A DNA stretch of 64,000 nucleotides, from contig CAYYJB010000002.1 of the NCBI GenBank assembly GCA_964472135.1, positions 35,105-99,104 of the forward strand, read 5' to 3'. Shown here one piece after another: positions 51,208 through 59,385 of the stretch; position 1 is the stretch's first letter; each line of letters begins with the position of its first letter. Origin of the DNA: JAUREX01 sp964472135. GTDB lineage: Bacteria > Pseudomonadota > Alphaproteobacteria > Rhodobacterales > Rhodobacteraceae. The notes beneath the pieces are model-generated. The model saw nothing but the letters and a program-made list of their open reading frames with translations, was not told the origin of the DNA and ran no database searches. The position numbers were made by a program, and so were the translations under genes.

Positions 51208-53766
51208 TCAGCCCGGCGCGCGCGTGGGCAGGCGCGCATCCTGCGGGCAGAACGCGAGGATCGCCCCGGTGATCGCGGCCTTGCGCAGCGGCTTCGTCAG
51301 GTAGCGGTCCATTCCGGCATCGAGGATGCTGGCCTCGTCGCCCTCCATCGCATGGGCCGTCAGCGCCACGATCGGCACATGCCGCCCGCTGCCCGCCTCG
51401 GCCGCGCGGATGCGCCGCGTGGCCTCGCGCCCGTCCATCTCGGGCATCGAGACATCCATGAAGACGAGGTCGGGCTCCCACGCGCGGGCGATCTCGAGCG
51501 CCTCGCGCCCGTTGTCGGCAAAGCGCAGCTCGATGTCGAGATCGCGCAGCATCTTGGCAAAGACGAGCTGGTTTGTGCGGTTGTCCTCGGCCGAGAGGAT
51601 GCGCATGGCCCGCCCCTGCACCGGACCGGGGGCGGGGGGCGGCGCGTCGGGTCCGCGCGCGCCGCCCGAGAGGGCCGCGAGGTTGTGCAGCAGATCCCAG
51701 CGCAGGACCGGGCTTTGCATCACGGCATGAACCTCGTGCGCGCCCGGTTCGGCGCGCGCCTTGGCCGGATTGGCCGAGAGCAGCATCATCGGCAGGCGGT
51801 GGCCCGCCGCGCGGATCCGCCCGGCCAGATCCATCCCGCCCGCCGGCTGCAACTCGCCGCTGATGAGGGCGACATCGAAGCCCGGATCGGTCCCGAGCAG
51901 CGCCAGCGCCTCGGCGCCCGTGCGGCAGGCGGTGACGGCGATGCCCGCGGCCGTCAGCTGGTGGTCGAGAATGCGGCGGTTGATCATGCTGTCGTCGATG
52001 ACGAGGGCGCGGCGCAGGTTCACCGGCACGTCGGGGTGCTGCGCGCCGGGCTCGGCCACCGGCAGGCGCAGCCGAAAGCCGAAGCACGACCCCCGCCCCG
52101 GCTCGCTGTCGACCCAGACCGCCCCGCCCATCCGGTCGATCAGCCCGCGCGTGATCGCAAGTCCGAGGCCCGTCCCCTCGAACCGCCGGCTCGGGGCATC
52201 GTCGACCTGGCTGAACTCGCCGAAGATGTGGTCGAGCTTGTCGGCCGCGATGCCGATCCCGGTATCCTCGACCGCGACATGGACATCGCAAGCCGCCCCC
52301 GCCGCCTCGAGCCCCGTGACGCGGACGAGGACGTGCCCCGTCTCGGTGAACTTGACGGCATTGCCCATGAGGTTCGTCAGCACCTGCCGCACCCGGCCCG
52401 GATCGCCGACGAAGCGGGTGGGCAGGAACATGTCGTAATCGACCTGCAGCGCGAGCCCCCGCTCCTGCGCGCGCGGCTGCAGGAGCATCGCGACCTCGTG
52501 GATCATCCGTTCGAGGTCGAAGGGCTCGGGGTGGAGCGTGAGCTTGTCCGCCTCGATCTTCGAATAATCGAGGATGTCGTTGATGATGACCAAAAGCGCC
52601 TCGCCCGAGCTGCGGATCGTGTCGGCGAAGACGCGCTGTTCCTCGGTCAGCTCGGTGTCGCAGAGGAGTTCGGCCATCCCGACGACCCCGTTCATGGGTG
52701 TGCGGATCTCGTGGCTCATGTTGGCGAGGAAGGCCGATTTCGCCCGGCTCGCGGCTTCGGCGCCGGCGCGCGCGGCCTCGAGCGCGGCCTGCTGGCCCTT
52801 GATCTCGGTGATGTCGACCTGCAGGCCCACGCGGCCGCCGTCGGGCGTCTCGCGTTCGAGAACCCGCAACCAGCGCCCCGCGAGGCGCTGCTCGAGCGGC
52901 TGGCCGGGGCGGCGATAGGCCGCGAGGCGCTCGGCCAGCCAGTCGGCCTCGCGGCCCTGCGCCTCGGGATACTGGCCGTTGCGCAGCCCAAAGCGCAGGA
53001 TGTCGTCGAACCGCGCCCCGGGCGTCAGGGCGGGCGCACTTTCGGGATAGAGGGCGCGGTGGCGTTCGTTGCACATGACAAGCCGCCCCTCGGCGTCGAA
53101 CAGCACGAAACCGTCCGGGATCGCCTCGATCGCGGCCTGAAGGCGCATCTGCCCCGTGATATCGACCGCGAGCGTCACCATGTCGCCGCCCCGCGCGCGC
53201 CGGTCCACGAACCGCACCCAGACGCCCGAGGCGAAGCGCAGCTCGATGGGCGGGATGTCCTCGCCCTCCCACCGCGCGCGCATCCGCCCGACCCAGGCAT
53301 CGGCGGACTCGCCCCCGAGGTCGATCAGCCCGCTCTGGGCCGAGATGCGCAAGAGTTCGGTATAGGAGATGCCGGTCTGCACGGCCGGCACCGCCTCGAA
53401 GGGCGCGAGGAAGGCGCGGTTGGCGGCGACGAGGCGCTGGCGGGCATCGAAGACCGCGAAGCCGTCGTTGATGGTGTTGATCGAATCCCACAGCCGCCGC
53501 TCGGCCATGACGGCCGCCGAATGGGCGCGTTCGAGATCATCGACGAAGCGCGACGAGAGACCCTTGAGCGTCGCCGCCTCGGAGCGTGCCGAGGCGGCTT
53601 CCTGCCGCTGTTCATAGAACTGGTCGGTGATGGCGCGGGCGTGGAGCGCGAGCTTTTCGTTCGCGGCCAGCAACTCGCGGCTTTTCTGTTCGAGCATCCG
53701 CTCGGCCGCGAGCCGCGCGCGCCGTTCGCGCGCCAGCCGTTCCGCGATCGGGTCATTCGTTTCCAT
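51208..53766 (-). CDS. hybrid sensor histidine kinase with two receiver domains
   Basis: The product is 852 residues with no membrane segment, so it is probably cytoplasmic. In order: a charged N-terminal coiled coil (about 8-95), two PAS-like domains (about 95-205 and 208-325), the DHp helix with H352 (MSHEIRTPMNG), the HATPase with N469 and G boxes DTGIGI and GTGLGL, receiver 1 (about 585-700) and receiver 2 (about 722-845). Receiver 2 is normal (D771 in FMDVSMPEMDG, TKP). Receiver 1 keeps the DD pair (591-592) but has Ser at the phospho-acceptor position (636) and lacks the conserved Lys (QSPV). It likely signals through receiver 2. The ATG at 53766 is preferred to a GTG five codons upstream. 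Confidence -1.
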   Translation of the reverse strand: METNDPIAERLARERRARLAAERMLEQKSRELLAANEKLALHARAITDQFYEQRQEAASARSEAATLKGLSSRFVDDLERAHSAAVMAERRLWDSINTINDGFAVFDARQRLVAANRAFLAPFEAVPAVQTGISYTELLRISAQSGLIDLGGESADAWVGRMRARWEGEDIPPIELRFASGVWVRFVDRRARGGDMVTLAVDITGQMRLQAAIEAIPDGFVLFDAEGRLVMCNERHRALYPESAPALTPGARFDDILRFGLRNGQYPEAQGREADWLAERLAAYRRPGQPLEQRLAGRWLRVLERETPDGGRVGLQVDITEIKGQQAALEAARAGAEAASRAKSAFLANMSHEIRTPMNGVVGMAELLCDTELTEEQRVFADTIRSSGEALLVIINDILDYSKIEADKLTLHPEPFDLERMIHEVAMLLQPRAQERGLALQVDYDMFLPTRFVGDPGRVRQVLTNLMGNAVKFTETGHVLVRVTGLEAAGAACDVHVAVEDTGIGIAADKLDHIFGEFSQVDDAPSRRFEGTGLGLAITRGLIDRMGGAVWVDSEPGRGSCFGFRLRLPVAEPGAQHPDVPVNLRRALVIDDSMINRRILDHQLTAAGIAVTACRTGAEALALLGTDPGFDVALISGELQPAGGMDLAGRIRAAGHRLPMMLLSANPAKARAEPGAHEVHAVMQSPVLRWDLLHNLAALSGGARGPDAPPPAPGPVQGRAMRILSAEDNRTNQLVFAKMLRDLDIELRFADNGREALEIARAWEPDLVFMDVSMPEMDGREATRRIRAAEAGSGRHVPIVALTAHAMEGDEASILDAGMDRYLTKPLRKAAITGAILAFCPQDARLPTRAPG

Positions 53767-53830
53767 CTGTCCACCGCGCACCCGACCCCCGCCACCGCGC
53801 GCACCGCCGCGCAGACCGAAGACGGCACGC

Positions 53831-53844
53831 CTGCCGGCCGGCAG
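53831..53844. promoter_or_regulatory. 14-bp perfect palindrome upstream of the sensor kinase gene
   Basis: CTGCCGGCCGGCAG is perfectly self-complementary and lies 65-78 bp before the kinase start, inside the 159-bp gap between it and the oxidoreductase gene. In a GC-rich genome such a palindrome can arise by chance, but its promoter position makes an operator possible. The rest of the gap shows nothing gene-like. Confidence -1.
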
Positions 53845-53925
53845 CGCGGCAGGGCCGCCCGGATCACGCTTATGCGGCCGGGTCCGTAACCAGCCCGTTA
53901 AGGGCGGGGCGCGCGCGCGTGGGCG

Positions 53926-54891
53926 CTAGGGGGCCGCCGCGAACACCCGGTCGATCATCGCCTGCGTGCCGCGCGCGTCCTCGAGCGTCCAGGGATAGGG
54001 CGCCCCGGTCCGCACGCTGCGCCCGAAGGCCTCGACCTGCAGCCGGTATTGCCGCGCGGTCGGCCAGCGCTCGATCAGCGTCTCGGCGCCGGGGCGGTGC
54101 AGCTCGATCCGCGCCTCGCCGAAGACGCCCGCGTTGAAGGGGGCGGGCAGGCGCATGAGGCCGCGCGTGCCCTGAAAGACGACCTCCTGCCGGCCAAAGA
54201 GGCGCATCGACGTCATCGCGGCGAAGCTGAAGGTCGCGAACCGCCCCGTCACCTGCGCGAAGACATCGACGCCCCCCTCGCGGGTGATCGCGGCCGCGAT
54301 CTCGACCGGCTCCTCGCCGGTCGTCCAGCGCAGGCAGCCATAGGTATAGACGCCGATGTCGGGGATCGATCCGCCCCCCGTCTCGGGTCGGTTGCGGATG
54401 TTGCCGGGGTCGGTGCGGTTGTCGTAGCTGAAGGCCGCATCGGCATGTTCGAGCGTCCCGATCGCGCCGTCGGCCAGAAGCGCGCGCGCCCGCTGCCACT
54501 GGGGGTGGTGGACGATCATGTAGGCCTCGGCCGCGAGCAGCCCCGTCGCGTCGCGCCGCGCGATCAGCCGGTCGATCTCGGCCGCGCGCATCGCGATCGG
54601 CTTTTCGGTCAGCACATGCTTGCCCGCATCGAGGGCCTTGAGCGTCCACTCCACATGCAGGTGGTTGGGCAGCGGGATGTAGACGGCATCGATCGCGGGG
54701 TCGGCGAGCAGCGCCTCGTACCCCCGGTGCACCCGCAGGTCGGGGCAGAAGGCCGCGAAGGGGGCCGCGCGCGCCGCGTCCGATGTCGCGAGCGCCGCGA
54801 GCCGCGCCCCCGACGCCTCGTGGATCGCCGGCGCCATGTGGTTGAGCGCGAAGTGCGACGCCCCGATGATGCCCCAGTTGAGCGGTTCCAT
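53926..54891 (-). CDS. Gfo/Idh/MocA family oxidoreductase
   Basis: The product is 321 residues. The N-terminal NAD(P)-binding fold (WGIIGASHFALNHMAPAI, then DAVYIPLPNHLHVEWTLKALDAGKHVLTEKPIA with the conserved EKP) is followed by a C-terminal beta-sheet substrate domain (about 125-320). Such enzymes oxidise or reduce sugars, inositols or related alcohols, and the substrate is unknown. The ATG at 54891 has a GGGGA site; a second ATG four codons upstream lacks one. No sugar-transport genes are adjacent. Confidence -1.
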   Translation of the reverse strand: MEPLNWGIIGASHFALNHMAPAIHEASGARLAALATSDAARAAPFAAFCPDLRVHRGYEALLADPAIDAVYIPLPNHLHVEWTLKALDAGKHVLTEKPIAMRAAEIDRLIARRDATGLLAAEAYMIVHHPQWQRARALLADGAIGTLEHADAAFSYDNRTDPGNIRNRPETGGGSIPDIGVYTYGCLRWTTGEEPVEIAAAITREGGVDVFAQVTGRFATFSFAAMTSMRLFGRQEVVFQGTRGLMRLPAPFNAGVFGEARIELHRPGAETLIERWPTARQYRLQVEAFGRSVRTGAPYPWTLEDARGTQAMIDRVFAAAP

Positions 54892-54919
54892 GCCATCCCC
54901 CATGCTGACCGCCCCGACC

Positions 54920-55423
54920 CTAGGCGCTCGGCGGGCCGCTGGGAAGGGGGTGCGCCGGGCCGGGCCTCGGCAGGCGCCTGCGGTAGGCCTGCCGCGCGGC
55001 CTCGACCGCCGGATCGAGGAGCGCGAGGGCCTCATCGAGCGTCCGCCACGAGGGCGAGAGGACGGCGACCCAGCCCATCCACGCATAGACCGGGTGCGGC
55101 ATGATCCGGTCGAGCGCGCGGAAGTCCCAGCCGCCCGCCACCACGCCGCCCTTGGCCGGCCGGGGCGGGGGCGGCCCGAAGCGGGCGGCGAAGGCCGGGC
55201 GCGCAATGGCGAAGCTCAGCCGGAAGATGCCGGGGCGGTCGAGCCCCGAGGCCCGGTCATGCGCGCCGTCATGATCCTTGAGGGTCGCAACATAGACCCC
55301 CTTGGGCAGAAGGCCGTCGGGGTTGAGGAAGATCGCGGTTTCCCCCCAGGTCGTGACGGCCCGCGTGCCCGGATGGCGCGCAAGCAGCGTGGCCGCGATG
55401 TCCTGAAGCGTCGGCTGCTCCAT
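54920..55423 (-). CDS. DUF6194 family protein
   Basis: The product is 167 residues and soluble. The pattern TWGETAIFLNPDGLLPKGVYVATLKDHDG, GIFRLSFAI, HPVYAWMGWVAVLSPSWRTLDEALALL fits DUF6194, a small family of unknown function. It lies 28 nt upstream of the Gfo/Idh/MocA gene on the same strand, so the two may be co-transcribed. No active-site residues are recognisable. Confidence -1.
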   Translation of the reverse strand: MEQPTLQDIAATLLARHPGTRAVTTWGETAIFLNPDGLLPKGVYVATLKDHDGAHDRASGLDRPGIFRLSFAIARPAFAARFGPPPPRPAKGGVVAGGWDFRALDRIMPHPVYAWMGWVAVLSPSWRTLDEALALLDPAVEAARQAYRRRLPRPGPAHPLPSGPPSA

Positions 55424-55490
55424 CCGCCTCTCCTGCGCGCGGTTTCACCGTCGCGTGATCGTGCCCGGCCGTCAAGGACCGCGCGCGGCC

Positions 55491-55896
55491 TCACGGCACA
55501 TCCCTGAACGCCCGCCGCAACTCGGCTGCGCCCGCGCGATCGTACCAGCGGCCATGCGCCAGAATGACGCGTTCGGGTTCCCATGCGATCATGGTGTCGA
55601 CCAGATCCTTCAGGTGGTGGGGCTTGCGGCGGAAGCTTGCGGCCATGTCGCGCGGCATCCTCCCGTCGGGGTGGCACACGCGGCCCAGTTTCAGCAGCGG
55701 CAGCGCCCACCACGGCATCTTGTCCGCTTCGAAGTTCTCGATCAGGTCGGTCAGGATCAGCGTCTTGGTGTCGCGATGAAAGAACACCACTTCGCGGTGA
55801 TACCCTGAGTCCGCGAGGCGCTGGTCGATCTGCCCGGCCCATGCGGGCGGCGGGCTTCAGGGCATGGAGCGGTTCGTATCCGCTCGGTCGTGTCAT
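55491..55896 (-). pseudogene. decayed DUF4336 (metallo-beta-lactamase-like) gene
   Basis: The frame ending at 55491 encodes the C-terminal half of a DUF4336 protein: SGYHREVVFFHRDTKTLILTDLIENFE, HPDGRMPRDM and ERVILAHGRWYDRAG. It runs back to PAWAGQIDQRLADSGYH and then meets a stop at about 55857-55859. A different frame starting at ATG 55896 encodes MTRPSGYEPLHALKPA, which resembles the family's N-terminus. Intact members are about 230-250 residues, so roughly 100 internal residues are missing and the ends are out of frame. I read this as an internal deletion with a frameshift. A short functional protein starting at GTG 55790 cannot be excluded. Confidence -1.
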
Positions 55897-55989
55897 CGCG
55901 TCAGCCTGGGCCGCCGGCCTAGGCCGCCAGTCTGGGCGCGCCGACCTGCCTGCGCGCGCAGCGGGCCGGCAGGCGCGCGGGGGCGGGCG

Positions 55990-58900
55990 CTAGCGGAACT
56001 CGCGCACGGGAAAGAGGGCGCGGCCCTGTTCGCGCGGGTGGCGCGGGCGGGGGCCGGCGCGGGGTCCGGGGTGGGGGGCGGGGGCGCCCGCCGGGGGGCG
56101 GGCCTCGTCGCCGCGGCCGCCGCCGACGCCCCGCAACCGCGCCCCCGCCCCTTCGGCCAGCACCGACAGATGGGCCGAGACATCCTCGATCACCTCGGCG
56201 ATGACATGCACGACCGGCCCGTCGCGCTCGATCCGGCCCGTGACGCGCATCAGCCGCGCCCCCAGCACCGCGCGGCGGAAGATCTCGTAGACGCGCGGCC
56301 AGATCACCACATTCGCCACCCCCGTCTCATCCTCGAGCGTGGCGAAGATCACCCCCGAGGCGGTGCCGGGGCGCTGGCGGGTGATGACGAGGCCGCAGAC
56401 CGCGATGCGCCCCCCCGCCGCCATGCCCGCCAGCGCGGCATGCGGGCACAGCCCCGGCAGCGCGGGGCGCAGCAGTTCCATCGGATGGGCCCGCAGCGAC
56501 AGCCGGAGCGAGAGGTAATCCTCGATCACCTCCTCGCCGAGCGTCATCGGCGGCAGGGCGGGGGCGGGGTCGGCCGCGCCCTCGCCGTCGGCGCCAAAGA
56601 GCGGCAGCGGCCGCGCCCCCCGGATCGCCCGCACCGACCAGAGCGCGTCGCGCCGCCCGAGCCCCAGCGCCGCGAAGGCATCGCCCTCGGCCAGCCGTTC
56701 GAGCGTCGCGGGCGCCACCCCGGCGCGGCGCCAGACGCTCTCGGGGTCGGGATAGCCGTTGGCGCGGGCGGCGACGATCCAGCGCGCATCCTCCTCGGGC
56801 AGGCCGCGCACCTGCCGCAGCCCGAGCCGCAGCGCCAGCCGCCCGTCGGCGCGCCGTTCGAGCGTGCAGTCCCAGCCGCTGTCGTTGACCGAGACGGGCC
56901 GCACCTCGACCCCGTGGGCGCGCACGTCCTGCACGATCTGGGCCGGCGCATAGAAGCCCATCGGCTGGGCGTTGAGCAGCGCGCAGGCAAAGGCCGCCGG
57001 GTGGTGGCGCTTCATCCAGGCCGAGGCATAGACGAGCAGCGCGAAGCTTGCCGCGTGGCTTTCGGGAAAGCCGTATTCGCCGAAGCCCTCGATCTGGGCA
57101 AAGCAGCGCGCGGCGAAATCGGGCGCATAGCCGCGTTCGAGCATCCCGGCCACGAAGCGGTCGCGAAAGGTGCCGATCGTGCCCATCTTGCGAAAGGTCG
57201 CGAGCGAGCGGCGCAGCCGGTCGGCCTCTTCGGGGGTGAAGCCCGCGGCGACGACGGCGATCTGCATCGCCTGTTCCTGAAAGAGCGGCACGCCCAGCGT
57301 CCGCCCGAGCACGCCGCGCAGCTCGGCCGAGGGCAGCTCGGCCCGCTCGCGCCCCTGCCGGCGCGCCAGATAGGGATGCACCATCCCGCCCTGGATGGGG
57401 CCGGGGCGCACGATCGCGACCTCGATCACGAGGTCGTAGAAGCAGCGCGGCCGCATCCGGGGCAGGAAGTTCATCTGTGCCCGGCTCTCGACCTGAAAGA
57501 CCCCGACGGCATCGGCCCGGCAGAGCATGTCGTAGACGGCCGGATCCTCGCGCGGGATGGTGTCGAGGCCGAGCCGCGGCCCGCCATGGGCGGCGATGAG
57601 GTCGAACCCCCGGCGCAGGCAGCTCAGCATCCCGAGCGCGAGGATGTCGACCTTGAGGATGCCGAGCGCGTCGATGTCGTCCTTGTCCCATTCGATGACG
57701 GTGCGCCCCTCCATCGCCGCGTTCTCGATCGGGCAGAGCTCGTCCAGCCGGCCGCGGGTGATGACGAATCCCCCCACATGCTGCGAGAGGTGGCGCGGAA
57801 AGCCGATGATCTCGGCGATCAGGCGCAGCGTGCGCGCCAGCCGCCGGTCGGCCGGATCGAGCCCGAGTGCGGCCAGATGCGCGGCCTCGGGCGGGCCGTC
57901 CGACCAGCTCCAGCTCTGGCCCGCGATGGCCGCGAGCAGATCCTGCGACAGGCCCATGACCTTGCCCACCTCGCGGATGGCGGCGCGGGTGCGGAAGTGG
58001 ATGACGGTGGCGCAAAGCCCCGCCCGCTCGCGCCCGTAGGTGTCGTAGATGTGCTGGATGACCTCCTCGCGCCGCTCGTGCTCGAAATCGACGTCGATGT
58101 CGGGCGGCTCGCCGCGGGCCTCGGACATGAAGCGCTCGAACACCATGCTGATGACATCGGGCGCGACCTCGGTGATGCCGAGCGCATAGCAGATGACCGA
58201 ATTGGCCGCCGACCCCCGCCCCTGGCAGAGGATGCCGCGGCCGCGGGCGAAGGCCACGATGTCGTTGACGGTCAGGAAATAGGCGGCGAAGCCCAGCCGG
58301 GCGACGATGCGCAACTCCTTGGCGACCTTGGCGGCGGTGTCGGCCGGCACGCCCGCCGGAAAGCGCCGCGCGAGGCCCGCCGCCGTCAGCCGCTCGAGCC
58401 GGGCCTGCGGCGCCTCGTCGCCCGCCACCTCGTCGGGGTATTCGTAGGAGAGATCGTCGAGCGAAAAGGCGCACCCCTCGGCGATCTCGACCGTGCGGCG
58501 GATGGCGGCGGGATGGGCGGCAAAGAGGCGCGCCATCTCGGCCGGGGGGCGCAGCCGGCGCTCGGCGTTGGGCAGGGCGTGGCGGCCGAGGCGGTCGATG
58601 GTGCGCCCGAGGCGGATGCAGCACAGCACATCGGCAAGGCTGCGCCGCGCCGCGTGGTGCATCAGCACATCGCCCGCCGCGACCATCGGCATCCCCACAT
58701 CCTGCGCCAGCCGCGCGCAGGCATCGAGCCGGGCCGCGTCGCGCCCGTCCCAGCGCGGCACCGCACCCAGATGGCACAGCCCCGGCCGCGCGCGCGCCAT
58801 CGCGACGAGGTCGGCCGCCGCCGCCCCGATCGCGGGGCCGAGCGGGTCGGGCGGCAGCGCGATCAGCCACAGCCCCGCCCCCACCCCCGCCAGATCGGCC

Positions 58901-59385
58901 CGGCGCAGGTCGCACCCCCCCTTGGCCGCCCGCCGCTTGCCCGCCGAGATGAGGCGCGAGAGCGCGGCATACCCCGCCCGGTCGCGCGGCAGCGCCACCC
59001 ATTCCACCGCGCTGTCGGCCAGCACGATCCGCGCCGCGGGGATGAGGCGCGGCAACGGCCCGGCAGGGGCCGCGACCCCGCCGCCCGGCCCCCGCGCCTG
59101 GCGGCTCGACGGATCGATGCGCCGCTGCGAGCGGATCGTGGCCTCCCCGCCCTCGGCCCGGGCGCGCGCCAGCTCGCGGAGCGCGACATGGGCGCGCACG
59201 ACGCCCGCAAGGCTGTTGCGGTCGGCGATGGCGATGGCGGCAAGGCCCAGCTCGGCGGCGCGGGCGACCATCTCCTCGGGGTGCGAGGCACCGGTGAGGA
59301 AGGTGAAGTTCGTCATCGCGCAGAGCTCGGCATAGGCGGGGGGCGGCGCTGCGGGAGGGGGGGCGGGAGGGGCGCGGCGGGTCAT
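55990..59385 (-). CDS. dnaE2: error-prone DNA polymerase III alpha subunit homologue
   Basis: The product is 1131 residues. It has a PHP domain (AYAELCAMTNFTFLTGASHPEEMV at the start), the C-family polymerase core with the acidic triad region PPDIDVDFEHERREEVIQHIY (Asp at 429, 431, 433), HLSQHVGGFVIT, and a C-terminal OB/tRNA-anti domain (about 990-1075). It ends in a Gly/Pro/Arg-rich tail. DnaE2 with ImuB performs damage-induced mutagenic translesion synthesis. The PHP domain carries a low-complexity insert (about residues 73-115). The ATG overlaps the imuB stop (ATGA), so it is expressed from the LexA-controlled imuB promoter. Confidence -1.
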   Translation of the reverse strand: MTRRAPPAPPPAAPPPAYAELCAMTNFTFLTGASHPEEMVARAAELGLAAIAIADRNSLAGVVRAHVALRELARARAEGGEATIRSQRRIDPSSRQARGPGGGVAAPAGPLPRLIPAARIVLADSAVEWVALPRDRAGYAALSRLISAGKRRAAKGGCDLRRADLAGVGAGLWLIALPPDPLGPAIGAAAADLVAMARARPGLCHLGAVPRWDGRDAARLDACARLAQDVGMPMVAAGDVLMHHAARRSLADVLCCIRLGRTIDRLGRHALPNAERRLRPPAEMARLFAAHPAAIRRTVEIAEGCAFSLDDLSYEYPDEVAGDEAPQARLERLTAAGLARRFPAGVPADTAAKVAKELRIVARLGFAAYFLTVNDIVAFARGRGILCQGRGSAANSVICYALGITEVAPDVISMVFERFMSEARGEPPDIDVDFEHERREEVIQHIYDTYGRERAGLCATVIHFRTRAAIREVGKVMGLSQDLLAAIAGQSWSWSDGPPEAAHLAALGLDPADRRLARTLRLIAEIIGFPRHLSQHVGGFVITRGRLDELCPIENAAMEGRTVIEWDKDDIDALGILKVDILALGMLSCLRRGFDLIAAHGGPRLGLDTIPREDPAVYDMLCRADAVGVFQVESRAQMNFLPRMRPRCFYDLVIEVAIVRPGPIQGGMVHPYLARRQGRERAELPSAELRGVLGRTLGVPLFQEQAMQIAVVAAGFTPEEADRLRRSLATFRKMGTIGTFRDRFVAGMLERGYAPDFAARCFAQIEGFGEYGFPESHAASFALLVYASAWMKRHHPAAFACALLNAQPMGFYAPAQIVQDVRAHGVEVRPVSVNDSGWDCTLERRADGRLALRLGLRQVRGLPEEDARWIVAARANGYPDPESVWRRAGVAPATLERLAEGDAFAALGLGRRDALWSVRAIRGARPLPLFGADGEGAADPAPALPPMTLGEEVIEDYLSLRLSLRAHPMELLRPALPGLCPHAALAGMAAGGRIAVCGLVITRQRPGTASGVIFATLEDETGVANVVIWPRVYEIFRRAVLGARLMRVTGRIERDGPVVHVIAEVIEDVSAHLSVLAEGAGARLRGVGGGRGDEARPPAGAPAPHPGPRAGPRPRHPREQGRALFPVREFR

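Noticed and set aside
53871..53900. A possible CtrA-like site (GTAA and TTAA spaced by eight bases) near 53887.
   Set aside because: The spacing does not match TTAA-N7-TTAA and the first half is imperfect, so it is not reported as a site.
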